In this document: piece by piece, positions 13,001-26,247 of the stretch
How the letters are laid out: each line of letters starts with the position of its first letter
How positions within the stretch are numbered: the stretch's first letter is position 1
NCBI GenBank assembly: GCA_963682055.1
Contig: OY821740.1
Span: forward strand, 33,186,795-33,250,794
Reading direction: 5' to 3'
Origin: Primula veris
Taxonomy: Eukaryota > Streptophyta > Magnoliopsida > Ericales > Primulaceae
Length of the DNA: 64,000 nt
Program-made: the position numbers and the translations under genes
Notes under the pieces: generated by a model
Seen by the model: only the letters and a program-made list of their open reading frames with translations
What the model was told of the DNA's origin: nothing
Database searches by the model: none

Positions 13001-16000
13001 TTCATTAGCCCCGCGATAATAATAAATAGTATGACAATAATGTGTACAATAGAGGCAATGTAGTTAAGCCTTGACGTCCCCTTTGTGCTTGTGACGGCTA
13101 TTATACAAATGACTATTATGACCCCAACGGCAATAGGGTCCAGTTGATTGTAGTTTTTGGCTAGGGCGTGTGCCTGGATAAGGAATTGCTCAGGTCTGTG
13201 GTTGCATAGGGTGGCGAAATAAGACGTCCATGAACGGGCCACAGCTGCTCCACCAATGACGTACTCCAAGAGAATATTGCCTGCTGCTATGAATGCGACA
13301 AATTCCCCGAGTTCTACTCTTAAGTAAGCAAATGACCCCCCTGATGAGAAAATAAATAAGAAAATATGTTAAGTAGGGGTAGAGCCAGGATTCATATAAT
13401 TTGAGTATGTTTAATGTTTTGAAAATGATTCCAAAGTTTTTGGGAGAAGGTAGCTTTTGAATACACTATTTTTATTTTGACAATTGATATTTAAATAAGT
13501 TTCATATAAACTTTAAAAGAAATGTGAATTTTCGGTTCGGTTGAGATTGGGCTGAAACAGTATGCTTTTATCTCTATGATTCTTGAAACAATCTGAACAT
13601 TACTATTGTCAAGCGGAACGTGACGGAATGGACCGTTGGTTTCAGTTTTTCAGATATGACCAATTAAGTTCCATTTGATTGATTGATTACAAAAAAAAAA
13701 AATATATATTTGATTGAAGATTTCCGATTTTACATATTCAGATATATCGAACCGGTTTGGATTTAATTGACGATATTTTGTAGTGATTTTTGTAATCTAG
13801 TCTTGTTTTCACGGAGCAGTAGCTCATTTCATGGAACAAATGAATCTATAATTTCAGATTGACGGTTTTGGAACACTAAATCCGAACAGTTGGAAAAAAT
13901 CTTAGTTCTCGTTATCCGTATCGGAACTGTTAATCAAGGTCAGGTTCAAACCTCCTATGAAAGGTTTCAGGGTTTTGGCACCCCAAAATAAATGGTTTCT
14001 TAAGTTGTGTTTCTATTTTTTAGTACTGTACTAAGATTCTTTTGAAGGATAATTAATATTCAGATGACCCAAAAAGAGATTAATTTATTCCAAGGTCGTT
14101 GGACACTAGAACTACTATAGTCAAAATTGAAAGTTTGAATTTTTTGTCATATTACATTGATTAGTTTTTTAAAGCAAATTGATGGTCAATATAAGCCGGT
14201 GGGGAAAACTGAAAATTGACAAGCATTGTTTACTTTGTGCCAATTCTTTTAGCATGCTGATAACAGTCCAATTATACAGCCTGTCCTATATTTATTGTGT
14301 AGTTACACGTCAATTAAACCATAATAAATATTTTATATATATATATATATATATGGTTTGTTATACCTTTTGTTTATAAAAACCAAAAAATTTATAAATA
14401 TTTTAATTACAAATGACGAATCTTAATGGTAGTTATATTTTTTTTATCTAGATATTTGCTAATTTTGAAAGTATTAAAACTTTTTAATAGTATAAATTGT
14501 GTTTCTTGTTTAGTTTAAGTGTCAACGATGTTTTAAAAAATATTCAAAACATGTTTATGAAATTATCCGTATATCCGACAAGTGTGTATGTGTCCGGCAC
14601 CCAATACGTCTGTCTTTGTAGAGTGTGTAAATAACTAAATAAGAAAATAAGTAACTCATACCATAAGTTGACTGACCAATACAGTACTACTATAGAAAGA
14701 AAATAAGTCAGTTTAGATCTACAATCAGCTAAGCTGTTTTTTCCTTTTTTCTTGGTTTTTCCAGATAATGTCATCATATTATTTTTTTACCCAAATATTT
14801 CAACGACAAAAACGCTAATTAATTATTATTACTAGTCCCATTTTTTAATTAGTAGAGTAAGAAGTGCATTGTTTAGAATAGGGGTGGGCAAAAAATCCGC
14901 AAACCCGCCCCGTAACCCAATCCGTGCGGATTGGGACGGATTGGGGCGGGTTGGATGTCAAAAAAAGTTAAATCCGCCCCGCCCCAATCCGTAAAAAAAT
15001 TCGTGGGTTGGGTTAGGGTTGGGATTTCCAAACCGCGGGTTAATCCACCCCAACCCGTTTCAATCCGCATATATATATATATATATATATAAATTTTCTC
15101 AATATCTTTTTTAATAAGAGTTTCTATATTATAATAGTATTGATTTAAGAAAAAATATATATATAGACAAAAAATTTTGGATTGTCCAAACTTAAGTTTA
15201 ATGATTCGATTGATATATTGTCTTATAAATTCAATGTATTATCTCGTACTTACAAAAAGAATGAATTTTTAATCTGTGTCTAGATAGTATGGATGGTTAA
15301 TTTATTTTTAAAAACTTTATTTGTAATTGAAGTATAGCCAAATATGAAGTTATATAAAGTTATTACTAAATCTGTAGCTATTGAACTTGTGGATTCAATC
15401 AGCTATTAAACTTTATTTTGATTATGTTGATGAGGAACAATTTGTTTTGTTTTGTTTTGTTTTAGCTTTGTTACTTGTTCCGAACATTCTAAACGTATTT
15501 TGGTTGACTTTTAGTTTATATTTCTATTTGAAAGATTTATTTTTTTTAAAATATTTAGGTAAATTATGCGAAATAATGAAAAATTAATGACTAAAATGAA
15601 AATTCAAGAAACAACCCGCACCCAATCCGCCCCGCTTGATAATGGGTTGGGTTGGATTGGGTTGAGGTTTTAATTATAATGGGTTGGGTTGGGTTGGGTT
15701 GGGATTTGAATTTCACTAATCCGCCCCAATCCGTCCCGCCATTTATTTTACGGGGCGGGTTAGGATTGAGACCAATCCGCCCCAATCCGCCCCGTGCCCA
15801 CCCCTAGTTTAGAACATCTACATTAGTGCTTTTAGTTTTTAATTGCTAACTATTGACACATACACCTAAAGTTATCATCTAAATGCCACATAAGCATGTT
15901 TTTTTTTTTAACTCACATTTGGATTTGGATATGTTAGAATTAACTAGCAAGGGACAAATAAATATAAAATATGAAATAACCCAATTCATACTACCACAAA

Positions 16001-17066
16001 TATACATTATAAAACAAAACAATTGGTATACCAAGTAATCATGACCCACCACTCATACCAAAAGTCTACACTTCACTCTATAAATTGCAAGTTAACTATA
16101 ACAACACTTTTATAGAGAGGTTTTTTTTGTTGACAAATAACCATTTAATAATGCTTCTAACAACGGGGCTAAAACTAATTTTCCACTAACTTGTGACACT
16201 AGCAAAAACTTAAAAAGACCAGTATAGTGTAGTTGCTTTTATATTCTCCAAACTTTTTAATATACTATATATTTTCAGTCGTACTATGTTAATTATTCAA
16301 GCGTTGCTAAAAAAACTTGTCAGCTTACCATCAGGACGTCTGTTGCTAAATTGATGGTAAAATGAGTGTCCCTAAATTAAGCAACAATTTTTGTTACTAA
16401 ATTGTTGCCAAAATTTAACGACACTCACATTAGCAACATTTTATAAAAAGCAAGATGTTACTATCTTAAAAAAAAAAAATTATTGAAGTAGGAAGAGAAA
16501 AAAAGACTACGTAAAGAAAACAGATTTTAAGTTGATCAACCAAAAAGATCGCAGATTACAAGAAATGCAAGAATAGATTGAATTAGCACCAACCAAGGAA
16601 GCTCTTACTTAAATTACAGATTTTTCGCTATAATTAGGCATATAAATAAGGTACCTGCAACCGGAATCTCCACTGCAAACTCCGTATAACAAAACACAGA
16701 AAGCAACGCTGAAACGCCCGAAACAACATACGACAACACCACAGCGGGTCCAGCATGCTCCTTCGCCTCCAAACCAGTCAAGACAAAAATCCCAGCACCA
16801 ATAACCGCACCCATGCCAAACCATATCAAGTCCCACCAATTTAGCGTCTTTTTCATCTCATGGTTGCTCCGGGACTTGACTTCAAGCTCGGCAGAGTCTA
16901 GGGACCGGGTCATGACCCGGTCTATTATTCTTGAAGGGGTCTTTTTCAGAGCGTGGGCATAATTGCCCCAGCTCTGAAAGGACTCCTCGGGGAGAAAATC
17001 ATCTTTTGAACATGAACATCCACATTTTCGGTCTTTGGTTGAGTCTTTTTTGATTATGGCGGACAT
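10037..17066 (-). CDS. CAT: Cationic amino acid transporter, CAT1-type (copy A)
   Basis: A multi-span APC-superfamily permease predicted to import basic and other amino acids by proton symport across a cell membrane (family knowledge). CDS, in transcript order: 17066-16655, 13340-12943, 12497-12233, 11396-11127, 10485-10037; 1794 nt, 597 residues, close to Arabidopsis CAT1. Splice phases are consistent and all borders GT..AG. Diagnostic strings include KDDFLPEESFQSWGNY in the cytosolic N-terminus, GAVIGAGIFVLTGLEA in the first span, GFDAVSTMAEETKNPAKDIP in the central loop and LFGLHASYD before the tail. The charged tail (KIEEGKIEEKNKES) is longer than in copy B. Exons 2-4 have exactly the lengths of copy B (398, 265, 270 nt), which shows tandem duplication. 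Intron 1 is 3.3 kb because of inserted elements. Which CAT1-clade member (CAT1, CAT5 or CAT8) it matches is unresolved. Confidence 0.94.
10595..10845. repeat. Direct repeat pair in transporter A intron 4
   Basis: About 80 bp beginning GTTTGCTTGCTTCTTATAAG occurs at 10595-10674 and again at 10766-10845 with few differences. Both contain TTGTTTAGTTTCAGG and GGTTAAAGTCATCTTA. Related phrases occur in the MITE-like sequences of the DDB1 gene (about 61640-61735 and 63607-63788), so these look like two copies or halves of one short element family. Confidence 0.6.
12669..12830. repeat. Tourist-like MITE fragments in transporter A intron 2
   Basis: GGCCTTGTTTGG occurs twice in direct orientation (about 12671 and 12727), the second followed by TTGCAAGTTGCAAC. 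This matches the terminal sequence of the family at 62929-63130. The arrangement suggests nested or truncated copies; ends are uncertain. Confidence 0.4.
14879..15806. mobile_element. Non-autonomous hAT element (928 bp) with 8-bp target duplication
   Basis: Perfect 12-bp terminal inverted repeats, TAGGGGTGGGCA at the left and TGCCCACCCCTA at the right, are flanked by identical 8-bp copies of GTTTAGAA (14871-14878 and 15807-15814). An 8-bp duplication with this type of terminus is the signature of the hAT superfamily. Both ends carry dense inverted arrays of a unit like CCAATCCGCCCC / GGGTTGGGTTGGG (14890-15067 and 15610-15795), presumably transposase-binding sites. The middle (15070-15590) is AT-rich and has no transposase, so it must be mobilised in trans. 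It sits in intron 1 of transporter A. Confidence 0.92.
16290..16470. repeat. Short self-similar repeat block in transporter A intron 1
   Basis: The phrases GTTGCTAAA, TTACTAAATTGTTGCC and CACTCACATTAGCAAC recur in both orientations over about 150 bp, a pattern similar to the subterminal repeats of the CACTA-type MITEs elsewhere in the window. No clear termini were found. Confidence 0.3.
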
Positions 17067-17068
17067 AT

Positions 17069-17482
17069 CTAGAGGAAAAGAAACAATTCAATTAGACTGT
17101 ATCTTAATATGTTATATGTGCGCCTAACTTGGTTGACAATTCTTTACATAATCAGTAAAAACTAAAACCTGCTCGCCATATCTAAGCATGAGATACTACA
17201 AATTATATGGTGTGGTTTAGAATCTTGTATTATCGTGTAACAGCAAAATAATTGCAATGAAAAAATGACAGATAAAACTTAAAACATGGTTTTACGAAAT
17301 TTTACTAATCTGTTTGGCTCTAACATCAAAAATATCGAAACAGTGTAAATTAAGCAAATAAAGTTGATTATGAACAGAAATAGAATCAAAAGAGAGGAAC
17401 GAAATATGGTGATTAGCCCCTGAGGCGCCTGGTGCAACCGTTAAGAGTCGAAATAGGCACAAAATGGGACTAATAAGCTTAC
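17069..17482 (-). other. 5'UTR intron of transporter A
   Basis: On the minus strand a donor G|GTAAGCTT (exon end 17483) and an acceptor TTTTCCTCTAG (AG at 17070-17069) place an intron immediately before the start codon, leaving two bases before ATG. Copy B has the same arrangement, which supports the model. Confidence 0.65.
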
Positions 17483-17614
17483 CGGTCCTTTTACTGAACT
17501 TAGCTCTTAAATTTTATCCCCAATTCTGGTAGTTTTCGTGAATGAGAAAAATGCTTCAGCATAATAGAGAAAGAAAAACTTTAGAATGAAGAGCTTGGCC
17601 AAGTTGCTTATATA
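17483..17614 (-). promoter_or_regulatory. Core promoter and 5'UTR exon of transporter A
   Basis: The minus strand reads GGCTATATAAGCAAC, a good TATA box at about 17614-17607. About 30 bp downstream a T/C-rich leader begins (near 17580) and runs to the donor at 17483. The transcription start is inferred, not seen. Confidence 0.6.
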
Positions 17615-20200
17615 GCCAAAAATGTTCTAACAAATATCTAAAACATGGTCTGGGCCGGCCGGGCCTAAGTCGACTAAGCCTTGGTCCTTGGACAATTGAT
17701 CAGAGGGTCAACACCCGACTATATTTTTAATATACTTGTTAGTTAAAATAAAAATATTAAACACCAATTATTTTACAATGTGTTACAAAAGCTCAAATGG
17801 TAGAATAGTTTGTTATTTAACCTAGAAGATTATGAGTTCGAAACTTTTAAGTTGCAATTTAATTTTGTTTTATTTTGATTTCTGCGAGAAAAAAAATTAA
17901 GCAGGGCCAACACGGAACATGTTACAGTTTTCAAATTTGTTGAAAAACTGGCACATGCAGTAGTCACAAAGTCAACTACAATAATGTTCACATAATCACA
18001 AAGTTGACCCGTTTTAACAGATTTCCATAAGCAGAATTACCGAGATGATCTGGTAATATAGTAATCCTATACTAGTAATATAAAACCTATTTATCATTAC
18101 CAAACCAAAATGTCATAGCAAAAAAATAGAGAAGGTTGGTATCACCTCAAACAATCCCTCGAATCAAACTATTGAAAACGAACGGATTGCTATGAAGCGA
18201 GAAGCTATGTTAACTTAATCTGTTTTGCGGATTTACACAAAAATGCCTCGGTATAAAAAATCATGATTCTTGTCGTATGTATTCACTTTCATACGTTTGG
18301 CAAACGGCTGCTAGACAGCCGACTGCTTATCGAAAAATACATTCATATACAGCTGACACCCAAAAAAATATTCTGCTCATAAACATAGGTGAATATATGT
18401 AATGCAAATGCATCTTGCGTATGCATATGATTGTTTGTTTACACTAATTTATTTATTCATATAACTGTCAATCACATGATTTCGGACGTCGTTGCTTGAG
18501 TATATATACATTAGGATCCACATCTCGATAATTTTAATATTTTTTCACAAAATCTGATGTAGATATAATTGGCATAACATTTTAAATTATTACACACTCC
18601 ATCATGTATAGTTAAAACGTCCATTTTGTGGAATTTTATTAGATGGTCCAATGTGAACAGAAAACGTCCATTTGTCTTCATTGTAGTTTAGGAGAAAATA
18701 ACAAAATGAAAAGGAAAATCAAATTGTAACCCATGTATATATTCAATTATAGATTTTTTTTTTCCAACTCTTTCTGGTAGATTTTTTTTGTTTAGGGAGG
18801 TACATTTTGCTTTACCAGCATCAGTAATTTCTATCAGGTCGGTTATTCGGTTTCATTCTTCTGCAGTGTTGCAAGGAGAATTCATTTTGTTTGTTCTACT
18901 TTTATACACCATCTAATTTTTTTTCTGAGAATGTGATGAACAGTCAGTTTTGAGTCCTGTATACACAGATTTGCACAATGATAAAGTGGCAATTGCTCAC
19001 TCACAGTTTAAAAAAATATAAATTTCTCTATGCAAAAAGACATTAAGGGTGTGCTTGAACTGCCACCAAAACAATCTTTTGATCTGTGTTTAATAACTTC
19101 CGAGTAAAGCGGAAAACTTGTAATTTCCTAATATTTTTTGTAGTTCCTCGTTCTTGGTTCATCTTCAAAATGTTGTATCAGAATGAAATGCTTAGCGTGT
19201 AGAGCGTTTGATGCTAGAGAATCGTTAGTAATTGTAAACTATTATATATATATAGTCATGATGAATTCATGATTCCAAAAGAATTCATATTAGGTCGTTC
19301 CGCTTGTTTGTTAATACATAAATTTAGGCTTGTTTCAGTGCAAGTGAAGAGCTTATCAGTAAAATTATGATGTTAATTATTTTTAAGTTGCATACCAAAA
19401 CCATTTAAGTTGCATTCAACTTTAACAAGTTGACAACTAATATTTTTGTCTCTGGTACTTGGTCATTCTACTACATACGTTTCTAAATATTGGTAGGGTT
19501 GACTCAACTCAGTTTAAAGCGACAGTATTCAGTATATTCTGTTATGCATATTATACTTTCTCAAATAATTCCAAGAGTGTTCAAAGTTATAGTAATTAAT
19601 ACTAATTTCAATTTTAATTATCTTTATTAAAAAATTCAGTTTCGCTAATTGTACTTGTAAATAGGATTGATTTCTCACTTGTTTAATCGACCGAGAGATC
19701 ATAGTTTCATCACAAAATAGTTGAAATGTAAAAAACTATGTGAACGCATCTTGTTCGGATTGTTTACACCCCGACAAAATTTATCATTCAATACGTATCG
19801 GCTTATATTAATATGATATTTGAATGTAGTTTTGAAGCATATGCCAAAAATCCAAAAAAAGCTCACCTTGTAAATACAATTGAGTTCTTAATTAAGTAGA
19901 AGGCTAAACATCAAAGCTGAAACCAAACAAGGGCTAAACTAATGGGGATTCCAAACTAATGATATAGGCATTCTTTAACAATTTAATGAACATAGCAATA
20001 TAGCATGAAGAGCATATCAAATCATAATCATATTAACTTTCTTCATATATATATTATATATATCTAGTCCCCATCCGATAACAAACATACATTCACAAAA
20101 CAAACTGATTAATAAACACCATAAATATTTAACAGCTTTCCGACTCGTTGTAAACTAGTCATAGCTGCATATGCCAAGCTAAGCACCAACATAAGTTCCC
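17615..20200. other. Intergenic region between the two transporter genes
   Basis: No gene. It holds the upstream region of copy A and the 3' flank of copy B. Positions 17640-17920 contain GC-rich GGGCCGGCCGGGCC and, at about 17785-17860, a tRNA-like pair of promoter boxes (GCTCAAATGGTAGAA and GAGTTCGAAAC), perhaps a SINE remnant. From 18000 to 20200 I see only AT-rich sequence. Confidence 0.5.
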
Positions 20201-23200
20201 TTACGAACGTTGCTCAGTCCCATCTTCAAGTTTCTGAATTTCTTTCTCAGGCACCTTTGCGGTATCATACGAGGCGTGTAGACCAAACAACACATAGTAG
20301 ACAAGTAGGCAAACCGTCCATACGCCAAACCTTATAAATGAATCTTTATCTATAGACCCAAGGAGGAAAATGTTGATAGCGATAGAAGCCGATGGCAAAA
20401 AGGGAACTAATGGGACAGCCCAGAACTTAGCCTCCCTTGCGTGTGGCACAAAGACTTTTAGTCCGATGGTGGAGAGGGCCCATATTGGGACGGTGATGCA
20501 GTACCCAACCCAGCCTTCGCTAGCGGCCCAGTAGATGGAGGTGGCAGTGGAGGAAGCGAGGATCAAGAGGAGGAAGATAACTAGCTTCTTGCGGTCAGCA
20601 TCGGTAGTGACACCTGTTGGATATAACAATTAAATCATGAAATAAGTAAAATAACAGATTAACGAGTTACTACGACAGTTCTTATGCAAGCTTTAACGGA
20701 AATTTTGAAAAAAATTCGTCTACAAAAAAATGGAAAAGTTACAATTTTGTACTTTAACTTACTAACAAGTTTGACTCTTACAAGTTATATCAGCCTAATT
20801 TTTTTAGCAATGAGTACACAATTGTTACATTTCTCAGAGAAGACAATATGGATAGATAACCATAGGATGTAGACTAAACTAAATAATATAGACTGTGGAC
20901 TGAACTATGAAGACTTTGAAACATTATATAAAATATTTAGCAACCTACAACCCAAGTTTCTTTTCCGTTTTGGTAATATTAATTTGTACTAAAATCGCAG
21001 AAAGAAAAGAAGTAAAGTTACCATACTACTTCGGTAAATTTTGGGTGTAAACGAATCAAAATATGGTGCTAGTTAATGTACCAAGTTGATGTACCAAACA
21101 AATTTGGTGCTAGATAATGTACCAAGTTGATGTACCAAATTTGGTGCTAGTTAATGTACCCAACTCTAATCTCGGAGAATCAAGGCGACTAGACGAGGGA
21201 TACAACGTAGGAATACCTGGCACGTAGTAGCGGCGGACAAGGAGGGCAACTGCGACGAGCATGAAGATAAAGAGGGTTGAAATGGAGAGGAGGTTTGATA
21301 AGATATCGAGCTTGGTGAAGAATGCTATGACAGCTGTCGCCCCTAACATGCTAGCGGTGGCATTTACAGGGGTACCTGTCCTCGGGTGGACCTGAGCAAA
21401 CCACGGTGGCATCATGTGGGTCCGTGCAATATGAGTCAGGTAACGTGCCTGTCCCACCGCGCTGACTAGTAGGACGGAAGTCATACCTGTTGGGAAATGA
21501 AATTTTAGCACATTAGGAATTTTAACAAGGGACAAACTATAGAGAAGTGGTTAGTGCTGGTACATGGTTTACTAGTCTATTTTTCTTGCAATTGCTAATC
21601 ACTTAAACTGATGTTTTTTAAGATTAAGAAATAAGTTGTCTTTAAGAAACTTGAATTTTCATATTTTATCCGGAGTGAAACCGGGAAGCTCATGTTGCAA
21701 AAAGGGAAATAGGCTATGCGTAAAAGCTGCAAAGGAAAAACATTTCGAATACATGTTCCATAATTTAAAACACCTCGAAGTCTCTTCACTAGACAGTGAA
21801 GATCATTTATGCCTTCATTGCTAGGTAACTGAGTGAGATTAAGGAAGGATTTGACTTCTTTCGGCCAACAAAGCCTACAAATATATAGGTTGTGTTCAAT
21901 TTTTGAACTTGTTTTACTTGTATTGTCCTTTATTGATCAACTTAGAAAATTTGCTTGTTTAGATTTTTTTGCCTGGAAAGAGCACATTTTTTCTTCAAAA
22001 CTCAATATGAGTTGGTTTTATTTGCTCAAAAACACATTCAAAGCAAAACCATTACTCAATAAAAAAAAACACAAATCGTGGTTTCAACTCAGGGATCCTT
22101 TAAGGAAACAAACTAATAGTAATAGAAGGGATATCCATATAATATAAATATTTACATTTGTTCATATGTACATACCTTTAAGTGCACCAGCAGCAACAAT
22201 GTATTTAGCCCAATCCCAACCAACAGCTTGAAAAGCCACAGAGAAAGGTGCGTCGGGGTCAATTTTATCAAATGGCTGCATCAGGCAAAGTGTCACCGCC
22301 ATTAAACAATAAACAACTGTGGTAATAACCATCGAACCCACTAATCCGATCGGAATATCCCTCGCAGGGTTCTTCGTCTCTTCTGCCATCGTTGACACTG
22401 CATCAAACCCCACATACGCAAAAAACAACACTGCCGAGGCCTGGCGACAAATAAATAGAGCAAAAATCAATATTTGCAAAGTCTTACTATGAAGAATGTT
22501 AATCACATAAAATTATAGATGTACATCAAAATGTAACAGTGGCAGTTTTGAAACTCTCAACCGTGGTTCTGCAGTTTATTGCGTTTTTTACTAATGTTGT
22601 ATTCTGGTAAACGTGTAACAAACAAACCCAATTTGACGATATTAACGGAACTTCAATAGCAAAAATGTTAGTCATACAAAATTATATATATGCATAAAAA
22701 ATGTGGCAGTTTTGCTGCCAATATTAACGCTGCATAGACCCCGTGAAGTAAACTTGAGCAAACCATGCTGTTTGGATAATTGTCATTAGGAACAATGCTA
22801 GGTAAAACAAGGTATGGATGCATATTATAATGTGACAATGCTTCTATCTTAGTGAATCTGTGATTGGCGAGACGCTTTTTCCAGTCTTGTATATAAGGTG
22901 CTCATTTGCTATATGTTGGGATTGTGTGGTTGCAGATTTTAGCATATAAGCTGAATTCATTTAGTTGGAGCCTTTTCAGGCTAATAGCAAAAAAGAAAGA
23001 AAAAAATCTAACAATCAACCAAGTGGTGTTCAGCATTGAATCAAAGAAACAAAAGACTGAAAATTGTCACCAAACAAACCTACATTATTTTTCACTTGCT
23101 TGGTTATATACTTTTTTATTTTATTTTTTTCCGCTTTTTAAGGTTGAGAAGAAAATTGACTTCATCACGCTTAGCTTCTAGCTACTTTTAAGCATATCCA

Positions 23201-25174
23201 CCAAATCATGAAATCCAACTATTAATCCTTCAAAATCATCACCTGGAATACGCCTCTCGGCCCGAAGGGCGCAAAGTTATGGTAGTTCTTAACATCAGCT
23301 TTCATAAGCCCCGCGACAATAATAAAGACTATGACCACAATGTGCACGATAGATGCTATGTAGTTAAGGCGTGACGAGGCTTTTGTGCTAGTGACAGCTA
23401 TTATACAGATAACGATAAGCACGCCAACAGCAATGGGGTCCAGGTGGCTGTAGTCCTCTGACAGGGCGTGTGCATGGATACGGAACTGGTCTGGTTTGTG
23501 GTTGCAAAGGGTGGCGAAGTAGGAGGTCCATGAACGAGACACAGCTGCACCACCGATCACGTACTCAAGGAGGATGTTGCCTGCGGCTATGAAGGCTACA
23601 AACTCGCCTAGTTCTACCCTCAAGTAGGCGAACGAACCGCCTGAAATATTAATAACTCTACGTAAATACTAACTAGTTGATGACATAACAGGTTCATGAC
23701 AATCCGAAGTTATCTAAAATACAATAAGAGTTCACAATTTATTAACAATTTGGTTTGTTATAAGATTTGTCTAGAAAATGTGAAACGCTAATTTTTTAAT
23801 TTGCTTAACCTATACATGTTGTCCTTGGTTGTCAACTTTTACTTTTTCGGGGATATAATTATTTGCCAAATTAAAACCTAATATCAATTTGAAAATGCTA
23901 CAAACAATGTTTAGAGTCGTAGTAGACTTGCAAAATTAAATGGGCATAAAACGCACATGGACCACAAGTCTAAAAGTTTCGAAATTAAATTCTAAAAGTA
24001 ACAAATTTTGAATATTGACATTGACTTTATACACCAAAATCGACATATACATTTGATTAATAAGCCCGCATTGAAAAGCTAGCGTAGTAGTTGTAACAAG
24101 ACACATGGGCTAGTCAACTTTTGACTGTTTTAGTTTACAGGTAAGACTAGAGTATGTGACAGTATGAGATGGTGCCACCAATTCATTATTATTTTTCCTT
24201 TCAAGTATAAGAAAAACACTGGTTAATTTATTAAATGTATTTCGAATCTTGTGAGGAAAACGTCTATTTTAAATGACATTGATTCCTCAAAACTGAGTGA
24301 CCATGTGTCCCATATTAATATCTCGACGAGGAATCTAACGGAAATATTCAAATAATTGACAGATACCACTAAAAAAGATTCTGCATATTTCAAATAATCT
24401 AACGGAATATCTTGTAACATAATATTGAATTACAGTCTTCTTTTGAATTAGACATATTAAGATAATGATAAAAACCAAATATTTAAATTAGCCTACCTTT
24501 TAACCGAATCGTCCTAGAATTTTTTCATGTACAAAAAATTACACCAAATCACACGCTATTACATTCTTTTGGGTTAAAGAAAATGAATAAAAGGTGCTAA
24601 ATTTTGTAATAGAGACAGTCCAATAATTAGCAAAAAAGTTCCTTTTTAAATTACCAAAACGGCATCACTTTCCCACAATTACAAAACAACGTTTACATGG
24701 TTTTTTTTTGTTTTTTTTTTTCTATATGTAATGTAATTTTATTTTTTTAAACATAATGTTGTGAAAAATTTATATACCTGCAACAGGGATCTCGACGGCA
24801 AACTCTGTATAACAAAACACAGAAAGCAACGCCGATACTCCCGAGACCACATACGACAATACCACAGCAGGACCAGCATCATTCTTGGCCTCAAGCCCTG
24901 TGAGGACAAAAATGCCAGCGCCAATAACGGCGCCCATGCCAAACCATATAAGGTCCCACCAATTCAAGGTTTTCTTCATTTCATTGTTACTCCTAGCTTT
25001 GACCTCCAACTCGGCTGAGTCTAAGGACCGGGTGGTGACCCGGTCCATCAGCCTAGAAGGTGTCTGTTTCAGAGAACGGGCATAGTTGCCCCAGCTCTGA
25101 AAGGACTCCTCCGGAAGAAAGTCGTCTTTTGAGCAAGCACAACCACGGTTTCTCACTCCCTCGCCCTGAGCCAT
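20201..25174 (-). CDS. CAT: Cationic amino acid transporter, CAT1-type (copy B)
   Basis: The second tandem CAT1-type transporter, with the same predicted role as copy A. CDS, in transcript order: 25174-24778, 23640-23243, 22440-22176, 21486-21217, 20613-20201; 1743 nt, 580 residues. Exons 2, 3 and 4 equal those of copy A in length and phase; exon 1 is 15 nt shorter and exon 5 is 36 nt shorter, giving a short acidic tail ending EDGTEQRS. Strings shared with copy A include KDDFLPEESFQSWGNY, GAVIGAGIFVLTGLEA and RYLTHIARTHMMPPWFAQVH. Both copies are open throughout with good splice sites, so both look functional. The N-termini differ most (MAQGEGVRNRG here, MSAIIKKDSTK in A), as is usual for duplicated transporters. 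Confidence 0.94.
21064..21162. repeat. Minisatellite in transporter B intron 4
   Basis: Three tandem units begin TGGTGCTAG at 21064, 21105 and 21142 with a period of about 37-41 bp. Each contains ATGTACCAAGTTGATGTACC or a truncated form. It starts about 55 bp beyond the exon 4 donor. Confidence 0.75.
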
Positions 25175-25176
25175 CT

Positions 25177-26247
25177 CTGATTAATGAACAAAATAGCAAT
25201 AGTTAGATAAGTAAGAACAATCATATTCAAAACAAAGCACGGGTATAATGAAATAAATACATGCTAGTATTTTTCACACTTTGTAAGAAGTTAAAGAAGA
25301 TAATGAGCCTCCTAGGCCTTAACCCTATCTGATGTTACAATGCTCATGCTAATTGATATATATAGAATTAATATAGTATCATTATAATTTAATCATACGT
25401 TTTTCGCTTCTTCTTTTTTGAAATCATTTAATTCTGAATGCATCATATAACATTAGTTAGTTTTCTTATGTAATCTGCAGTGTAAAACTATGTGATCATG
25501 GTTATATAGTTATAATTTATAATTATGATCTCCTTAAGAAAATAAAATGGAGAGCTGAAAGAACAATCTGATAAAAGAAATATTTTCAAATATAGCAAGA
25601 AAATAACTACGTAAATTTTGCCCTTCGTATCACTTAATTATTACTTGGCAATTTATTCTCTATGTAACAAAATACAATTAATAGTAATTCCTTAAAATAA
25701 GGTTGTTTTCCCCTTAGAAAACTCAATTTCGCTACATATATACAGCATAGGGGATACAAACAACCCCCCACTCCATCGTTGAGTTGGTAATTAATGAAGT
25801 GCTAAAATACATCCCTTTTCAAGGTCGATCTCTACGTGTTAAAAAAAAAGCATTATAGAAACAAGTTTGTGATTGAAGTTGAGGAAAAAAATAAATTTTT
25901 CTTCTTCTAAACAAATTTCTTGTAGAGAGTAGTTTTCGATATGGGATATAGATTTTTATCATATATATGGCTCACAAGCTTCCAACACGCGCGACAATAT
26001 ATATTTACACTATAGGATCGGCTCACAAGGGATGCATGCAAACAGTCCAAGCGGACTCGACATCCCATATCTCCAAAGCACAAAAAAATATAACCAATTC
26101 TTTTTAAATACTAAGCAGAAATCATGTTTCTTGAAACGTGCATGCATGCAATGCATCCAAACCACAGAAAATTGAGACTGTTATGTTACACCAACTTATA
26201 TTTATTTATGTATAACATGTATATAAGAATAAAAAATAGAAAAGTAC
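25177..26247 (-). other. 5'UTR intron of transporter B
   Basis: The minus strand shows a donor TTTTTG|GTACTTTT (exon end 26248) and an acceptor CATTAATCAG (AG 25178-25177) two bases before ATG, as in copy A. The 1.07-kb interval is AT-rich with no gene. Confidence 0.55.

Noticed and set aside
13500..13980. GGTTCGGTT / GAACCGG-containing stretch in transporter A intron 1 as another hAT element
   Set aside because: Repeats are sparse and no terminal repeats or target duplication could be matched.
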